From positions 37,446,501-37,510,500 of the forward strand of contig CM027383.1 in assembly GCA_015680905.1 (NCBI GenBank): a stretch of DNA of 64,000 nucleotides. The letters are read 5' to 3'. This stretch comes from Coptis chinensis (Eukaryota; Streptophyta; Magnoliopsida; Ranunculales; Ranunculaceae). Position 1 is the stretch's first letter; each line of letters starts with the position of its first letter. Below, piece by piece: positions 58,987 to 64,000 of this stretch. Both the position numbers and the translations under genes were made by a program. The notes beneath the pieces were generated by a model. It was not told the DNA's origin, searched no databases, and worked only from the letters and a program-made list of their open reading frames with translations.

Positions 58987-61900
58987 GAAGGATACAGCCA
59001 CAGGTACTGTAGCCACATTGTGGACACAGCCGATCCCAGCTCTCCATCTGTTTTAATCTAATGGTCATGACTAAAAGTGTAATCTCCAGTTTTGGCTTAG
59101 AAATAAAAGGAGGGTATTTTCGGAAAGCAAAATTTACCAAAGCCCAAAACCCATTTTCTCCCCCAAATCAGTTCGACCTTCTTCTCCCCAAAATTTGGTT
59201 CAATCTATTTCTCTAAAACCCTTCTTCATGGTAAACGTCGACTCTCCTCTCTCCAAAATCAGACACCTCATGTAGGTAATGTCAAGCTCCCACCTCTCTC
59301 TCTTAATTTCTATGTCTCTCATAAATCGATATGAAGCCGCACAAAAAATTATTTATTTTGAGTTTGTTGGGTTGATTAAATTGATAGGATTTGTTGCAAT
59401 TATTTGCAAACGGAGATGAGTTTGGTTGGTTTTTGTAATTGTTGCAACTGTTTGTTTGCCTACATTTGTTTAGTTGGTTTTAATATCGATTGTTTGCTTT
59501 CAAACCAACGTTGGATTTTGGAAGTTGGATTTGTGAAAACACTATCTAGAGACCTATTGTCGGTTTTTTTCAAAGATATAGGATTTTGATTGTAATGTTC
59601 AGTTTTTCATAGGACCCCATACGTAGATATTGTTCATCTTGAACTTTCAGTTATTTAGGCATAAATTTTGTCAAACCGCCTCGACCGAGGCATATATTAC
59701 CTAAAAAGCAAGACAACACAAGGAAACAAGGTCCAGAAAAACTAGTCTTGCAACCGCTTTCCTCACATCTCTAGATACTAAAATATTTATTGTTATACTA
59801 GTTGGTTATATGTGTTTTTTATATTTGTTTCATTTGAAAAATGTATGCGTGTTGGCATTTATGCCAACTCAATTTTTTTTTCAAATTTAACAAGGCATGT
59901 TTATAGAAATGCAGGAGTTGTATTGTGTACAATTTGTATGATCACTGCTACTTGAGCTAGTTATATCTATATTGGCGGTTGCTATTGAACTTGGTCATAT
60001 AGGGATATGATGTAACTCTAAATCTTTTCCTTGCTATTGCTATGTTCTCGCTTTTATTTATCTGGCGGTATCGCACATTATACTTTGTAAACAACTTTAA
60101 AAGGAATTCAATGATACAAGTATCAACTCAAAAAGGGCATGAAATTACTTCCATGTATTAAACTCTCTTTTGATTTCATATATGCAGGTGGTCCTTGCTG
60201 GAAAAGTATAGCTGCAAAGCCTCAAAGCTTCACTTGAAGCGTAGGAGGTTCAAAATTTTCATTGAGGCTTTGGTTAGTTATTGATTCTACTTCATGTTAT
60301 TCCATCTTATTGGTAGCTGTTTGCATCAAATTTTCCAATATATTCTACCATTCCTGTAGAAGCACCAACTTTTGAAAGATCACAAAAAGAACACAAGGAA
60401 ATGACCTTCGCAGAATGAAAATTATGCTTCTTGATCTCTAGCAACTCCGTGTGAGAGTAAACCATCAGGACATGATACTCGCTCAGTTAAACATGTCCTT
60501 GTTGATAGCCAAAACATCCAGAAAGTAGCTTCTAGTAAAGGACCTTTACTAAAACGCACTGTGAATAATAGCACTAATCGCAAAAAGCGACAAAGGTGAC
60601 TTGTCGACATTGAAAAAACAACAATGACGAAAAACAGGTAATACGCCGTTTTGTTTAAAGGTTGAAACACAATAGCATTATCAATGTTGTAAAGAGCTTT
60701 GTAAAGATCATCAACTTTTTAAGTATTACATGCCTAGTGGCCTTGTATTCATATTCCAAAGTGCTCATTCAATTCCCCTTTAATGGTAAGAAATAGCATC
60801 CTCTTACAAAAACAACAGTCTATATAAATTATAAAGGAGGTTACCTTTGAGGGCATTCTTACCCCCAAATCCTGGTCATTGGGAGATTATACCGCCCACA
60901 CAGAGACCATTCACACTTTAAGCTTCCATGAGACCATGGAACATTTTGTAGATTAACTTTTGGTTGGATTTTATAAGTGTTATGTATATTCTTGTAGATG
61001 GAAGGATGAATGAGATTGAAGGACCAACAATTGTTTTTCCACTTAGAAAAGGAAAGAATAAGGGAAGAGGCAGAGAAAAGGGCATGCAAGTTGGATCAGA
61101 AAACTTTACAATTACATGACGTGAGTGAGTATTTCAACAATAATTTTGATAGATTGGTAAGCTGTGAAGACAAAAGTTGATCCCGATGACTTCTTTAGAA
61201 ATGAACAAAGCATTCAACCTCTTCCATCTTTGGCGAAGAAAAGAAGTGAATTTGGAATTGTAGCTAGCTTTTCACATTTCAATGAGGATTATTTGCCCTT
61301 TTTTTTTTGAGCCAACTCTCAGAGTATGTAAAAGTGCTCTATATTGTATTGTATTGTTGAAATCTAATGAAAAGTTATCTGTTTTTGAAGCAACTCTATG
61401 TAGTCTCAGACTCTGATGCTCTCATTTTGGGCCAAATAACTCTCTTTAATCTAATCTAATCTGTAAAATTTTAAAATTGTAATAATGTAAACGAAGCTAA
61501 ACATTTTGACCGACTCCCAAAAGTGTTTTACTGATGCGTTAAAGCATCACACTTCTTTTTCGCCAAATGAATCTTGAACAACAAAAAGCAATTACAAGTA
61601 ACACAATCTGCACTAATTTGTCTCTAAATTAATATAGGCAAGAAGTAACAATGACTATTCCGGAGTGATATAAATTAGTGCAACCATAAGACAGTGAACA
61701 TAAGAGAATTGAAACTTTCATTGCCTTAAACATGTTTGTGAGCTACAAAATATCCCATAACATGAACCAGTCAACACACAATTACTTTCCAACATACAAA
61801 TTCTAGAAACACAAGCTTCAACAAATACAAAAGAGAAACTAGTGACAAAACGCAAAAATTCAAGCTTCAAACAACTTCACTACTTTAAACAAACAAGTAA

Positions 61901-62314
61901 ACTACAAAAGATCCCATAACACTAACAGTCACAAAAGATCCCATAATTAACACTCTGGAAAAGAGAAACACAAGCTCAAACAATTTCAATCTTCTTCATC
62001 ATCATGTGTGTCTTCGTTCTCCTTCTCATCCTAAGTAGGAGTTGGAAAGTTACCTATGTGAGGCGCCTAATTTTGGAGAGAGAGGAGCTGGCGTTTCATT
62101 GAAGAAGAAGGAGGTTTTTTAGAAAACGATCGTACCAAATTTTGGAGAGAAAATGGGTTTTATCTTGAGTTAAACTTTTATTCCGAAAATACCCTCCTTT
62201 TATTTCTAAGTGAAAACTGGAGATTAGACTTTTCGTCATGACCGTAGGATTAAAACAGACGAAGAGCTGGGATAGACTGTTGCTATAATGTGGCTACAAG
62301 GTGGGCTCCATCCC
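58984..62314. mobile_element. DNA transposon with ~270-300-bp terminal inverted repeats (MULE-like), in (TA)n
   Basis: The left end (58984-59280, GGGGAAGGATACAGCC...) and right end (62049-62314, reversed GGGATGGAGCCCACC...) match in long stretches: TGTAGCCACATT, TCTGTTTTAATC, TAATCTCCAGTTTT, GAAATAAAAGGAGGGTATTT and AACCCATTTTCTC. Flanks are (TA)n on both sides, so the size of the target duplication cannot be read; 9 bp of TA would fit a Mutator-like element and 2 bp would fit mariner. No transposase is recognised, so it is non-autonomous. Inside are stretches that look like gene pieces (see 59281-62048). Confidence 0.75.
59281..62048. other. Interior of the DNA transposon
   Basis: No long ORF. 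Short open stretches at 59404-59589 and 60422-60670, and coding-like pieces at 60430-60600 (+, STNRKKRQR-like basic end), 60995-61120 (+, EKERIREEAEKRACKLDQ, coiled-coil-like) and 61990-62030 (minus, acidic EDTHDDEED), could be exons of captured genes or of a decayed transposase. I cannot assign them. Confidence 0.3.

Positions 62315-62374
<60 letters not shown>
62315..62374. repeat. (TA)n microsatellite, right side
   Basis: About 29 TA units after the transposon, then TTCTAGTTATTT and the A12 tail of LINE 2. Confidence 0.95.
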
Positions 62375-62376
<2 letters not shown>

Positions 62377-62533
62377 CTAGTTATTTAAAAAAAAAAAATG
62401 GATCTGGTACTTACAGCCACACACTCCATAGGGAGGGCTCGGTTACCTGAATGGTGCACTTACCAAAATATAAGAATAAAATGGAGTACACCGAAGAATA
62501 AAATGAGCTGTTTATAGTCAGATACTCTAGACT

Positions 62534-63240
62534 TTAACAAATAACTAGATATATATACATACCCTGTAGTTTGCCATATATCAACAACCGAAATAGTTGT
62601 GGATCAAGCCATAAATAATTATCACAGAAAACACATCCAAACACCATCGAGCACCATGATTTCCCATGATGTGGCATAACGGAATGAGAGAGAATACTGC
62701 TGAAACTAGAATCTAACCTAGCATGCAAAGTCTTCTTGTTTTTCCAACGAAAGGGTGGGTAAGTGAATGATTTTGAGAGAATGGATATTTGTGGAAGATA
62801 TGGTGGATATGGATGAATTGTAGAAGTAAGAAATGGAAGAAATGAGAGAGTGGGTTTGTCACAAAATTCATTGGTGGAGTGGGTTGGTATAATCACACAA
62901 CTGAAAATGAAAGTATCTGGTGGCTCTGTATGTAGTAATGACGAACTAGGAGAATTTAGAAATTCATGAAACATAGGAGAAACAAGAGGGTCAAGTGCAA
63001 ACTCAAGGTTCCTTTGAAAGGGTGGAGGGCAGGGAACATTGATGGAAGGTGAATGAGTGACAGGATAATGTGTGGTGGGTGAATGGTGCTCAACTAGAGC
63101 TCTAGCCTATATCATCAGAAGTTTTTAGATATGCAAGACATTCTTCAATAGGTGAGTTAGAAGAATCACTGGGATATTGTGTGAAAAATTCTTCTTCTGT
63201 CATGGTGTCAATGTTTGAACTTCCGAAGGAAAGAATTTGG
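62534..63240 (-). pseudogene. Linker ORF of element C
   Basis: Open stretch 62534-62974 includes PPDTFIFSCVIIPTHSTNEF and HGKSWCSMVFGCVFCDNYLW then LFRLLIYGKLQ, the counterpart of B 9250-9616. The upstream acidic part continues to about 63240, where element G begins soon after. Few breaks. Confidence 0.7.
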
Positions 63241-63266
63241 TGCATCTAATTATTAGTAAACGTATA

Positions 63267-64000
63267 TGTTTCGACCCCCACATACATGGAAAACGTCCAT
63301 TAGTAGGGGTCTCCATTTTATTCGTTTAATCAATAGGGCTAAAGCCCAATTTGCAATACCATGGATCAATGTACAGGCCCATTAACTCATGTGTCTAAGA
63401 CTGAACCTTAGCCACATGGCTTGCCACTAATGTACGTTAATTTATGTCCAGATTCATTTCTTATCAAAGGGATAATTATCAGTTGAGAGTTATAGTCTAT
63501 CACAATTACTCAAGCTACAAGGACTCTCTACTCTACCTATATAAAGACCACATTATTTTTCATAAGGAACTACGTTGAAACTTGATCCCTAGAGAATAGA
63601 TCTTGGGTACGTAGGTAGCCATTATTTGGTTCAGTTTCATCTCCCCCAACATCAAATTCCTTTGTTTCTTAGTGCGTTCGTCACCATTGCTCTCGTTGTG
63701 TTGAAGCAGGTTACTGTCGAAATATAATTGGCACCGTCTGTGGGGAATTTAGAATTCATTATCACGTGAAACAATCAAGATGGTAAGCACAATAAGCAGA
63801 CCAAATAGTCGACATATTCCTCCTGCTAATAGGACTCGCAACCCTCGAAATTCAAATCGGCCAATGCAAGAACCATTGAACAATCAAGTTGCTCCTAGTG
63901 GTAGGATCAATTCTCAACATCCAACTCAGTAGTAAGAACCGAACCGCCACCGCCAGAAAAGGCGCGAAACAACCGCCAAAGACCAACCCTAACAGTCTTG
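63267..64000 (+). mobile_element. Element G: start of a Tat-like Ty3/gypsy LTR retrotransposon, cut by window end
   Basis: A 458-bp LTR (63267-63724) begins TGTTTCGAC and ends GTCGAAATA (imperfect inverted ends). TATA box TATATAAAG at 63538-63546. Primer binding site TGGCACCGTCTGTGGGGA at 63729-63746, almost the same as in A. From 63780 an N/R/P-rich reading (MVSTISRPNSRHIPPANRTR) looks like the start of gag. Inserted in the linker region of C. Confidence 0.85.
63729..63746 (+). promoter_or_regulatory. Primer binding site of element G
   Basis: TGGCACCGTCTGTGGGGA, one base different from that of element A (1516-1533). Confidence 0.8.

Larger units (their letters stand above)
58665..62399 (+). 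mobile_element. LINE 2: 3' end fragment of a second LINE, split by a DNA transposon
   Basis: A target duplication GGATCYGGTACTTAC (15 bp, one mismatch) lies at 58650-58664 and 62400-62414 in element C. The insert starts with about 45 bases that copy neighbouring C sequence (58600-58650), a known kind of filler at truncated LINE 5' ends. It then encodes the end of an RNase H (58763-58909), has a (TA)n tract and ends in A12 (62387-62398). The DNA transposon at 58984-62314 sits in the (TA)n tract. Real LINE sequence is only about 400 bp. Confidence 0.8.
28608..63266 (-). mobile_element. Element C: Athila-like element on the minus strand, interrupted four times; left part of it, 5' end outside window
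   Basis: The 3' LTR is at 28608-30010 (reads GCTCTTATCA at its 30010 end), followed on the right by the reversed hairpin and G-rich tract. Internal parts run at 30011-31201, 52598-55249, 58319-58664 and 62400-63266, separated by D, LINE 1, LINE 2 (with a DNA transposon) and G. Recognisable parts on the minus strand: ORF3 (53165-54085), the end of ORF2 (about 54900-55015), conserved block 1 (58319-58664 and 62400-62530) and the linker ORF (62534-63240). The 5' LTR, protease and gag would lie beyond the window or beyond G. Its left LTR starts TGATGTTTTATTC, so the family-typical end is not certain. Broken, with few breaks in ORF3 and the linker. Confidence 0.8.

Noticed and set aside
58826-59140. 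Minus-strand ORF of 104 residues across the (TA)n run
   Set aside because: Contains a long Tyr-Ile repeat from the microsatellite and spans the border of two elements.
58984-62314. Stowaway/mariner or CACTA transposon
   Set aside because: Ends are not CTCCCTCC or CACTA and the inverted repeats are close to 300 bp; a MULE-like element is the better guess, though the target duplication is hidden in (TA)n.
1-64000. Host protein genes, tRNA or rRNA genes, centromere satellite
   Set aside because: All coding similarity that I recognise belongs to transposable elements; no clover-leaf tRNA, rRNA core sequence or long satellite array was noticed, though I could not run a search.

Overview
The window is plant nuclear DNA made almost entirely of transposable elements nested inside one another. 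I found no host gene, rRNA, tRNA or CRISPR array. Plant-type Ty3/gypsy elements (Athila-like and Tat-like), an L1-type LINE with an RNase H domain and a DNA transposon sitting in a (TA)n tract point to a flowering plant, probably a eudicot, and to repeat-rich heterochromatin. The species cannot be named from this sequence.

Layout from left to right. Element A (1-24636, + strand) is a Tat-type Ty3/gypsy element whose start lies outside the window. Its 5' LTR is split by a 1261-bp solo LTR (205-1465). Its reverse transcriptase region is split by a complete Athila-like element B (4331-16914, target duplication GGGTC). Downstream of its integrase, A carries an antisense gene (20964-23602, - strand) with its own TATA box and intron-like gaps. 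A itself sits in an older Athila-like element Z, visible at 24637-28607, which also holds a solo LTR, S1 (24909-26389, target duplication CAAAC). Element C (28608 to at least 63266, - strand) lies in Z. Element D (31202-52597, + strand, target duplication TGTCA) lies in C, and element E (35506-47867, - strand) lies in D, so the nest is four deep (Z > C > D > E). C was also hit by a 5'-truncated LINE (55250-58318, -), by a second LINE fragment (58665-62399, +) whose (TA)n tail took up a 3.3-kb inverted-repeat DNA transposon (58984-62314), and by a further Tat-like element G (63267 to past the window end).

B, C, D, E, Z and S1 belong to one loose family with LTRs of about 1.4-1.5 kb starting TGATAAGAGC. 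B, D and E share the order gag, protease, a linker ORF, up to two more ORFs (ORF2, ORF3) and a long 3' region; C and Z show the parts of it that lie in the window. No reverse transcriptase, RNase H or integrase is recognisable where pol should be. This suggests a non-autonomous group that keeps its own gag-protease and relies on pol from a partner. Each ORF in this family is followed by a hairpin and a G-rich tract that resembles the polypurine tract next to the 3' LTR. GC-rich hairpin motifs recur in two places. These shared features are the least expected thing in the window.

All LTR elements are fossils here. Their coding regions carry from a few to many breaks, though their LTR pairs (B, D, E) are still very alike, so those three insertions are fairly young.
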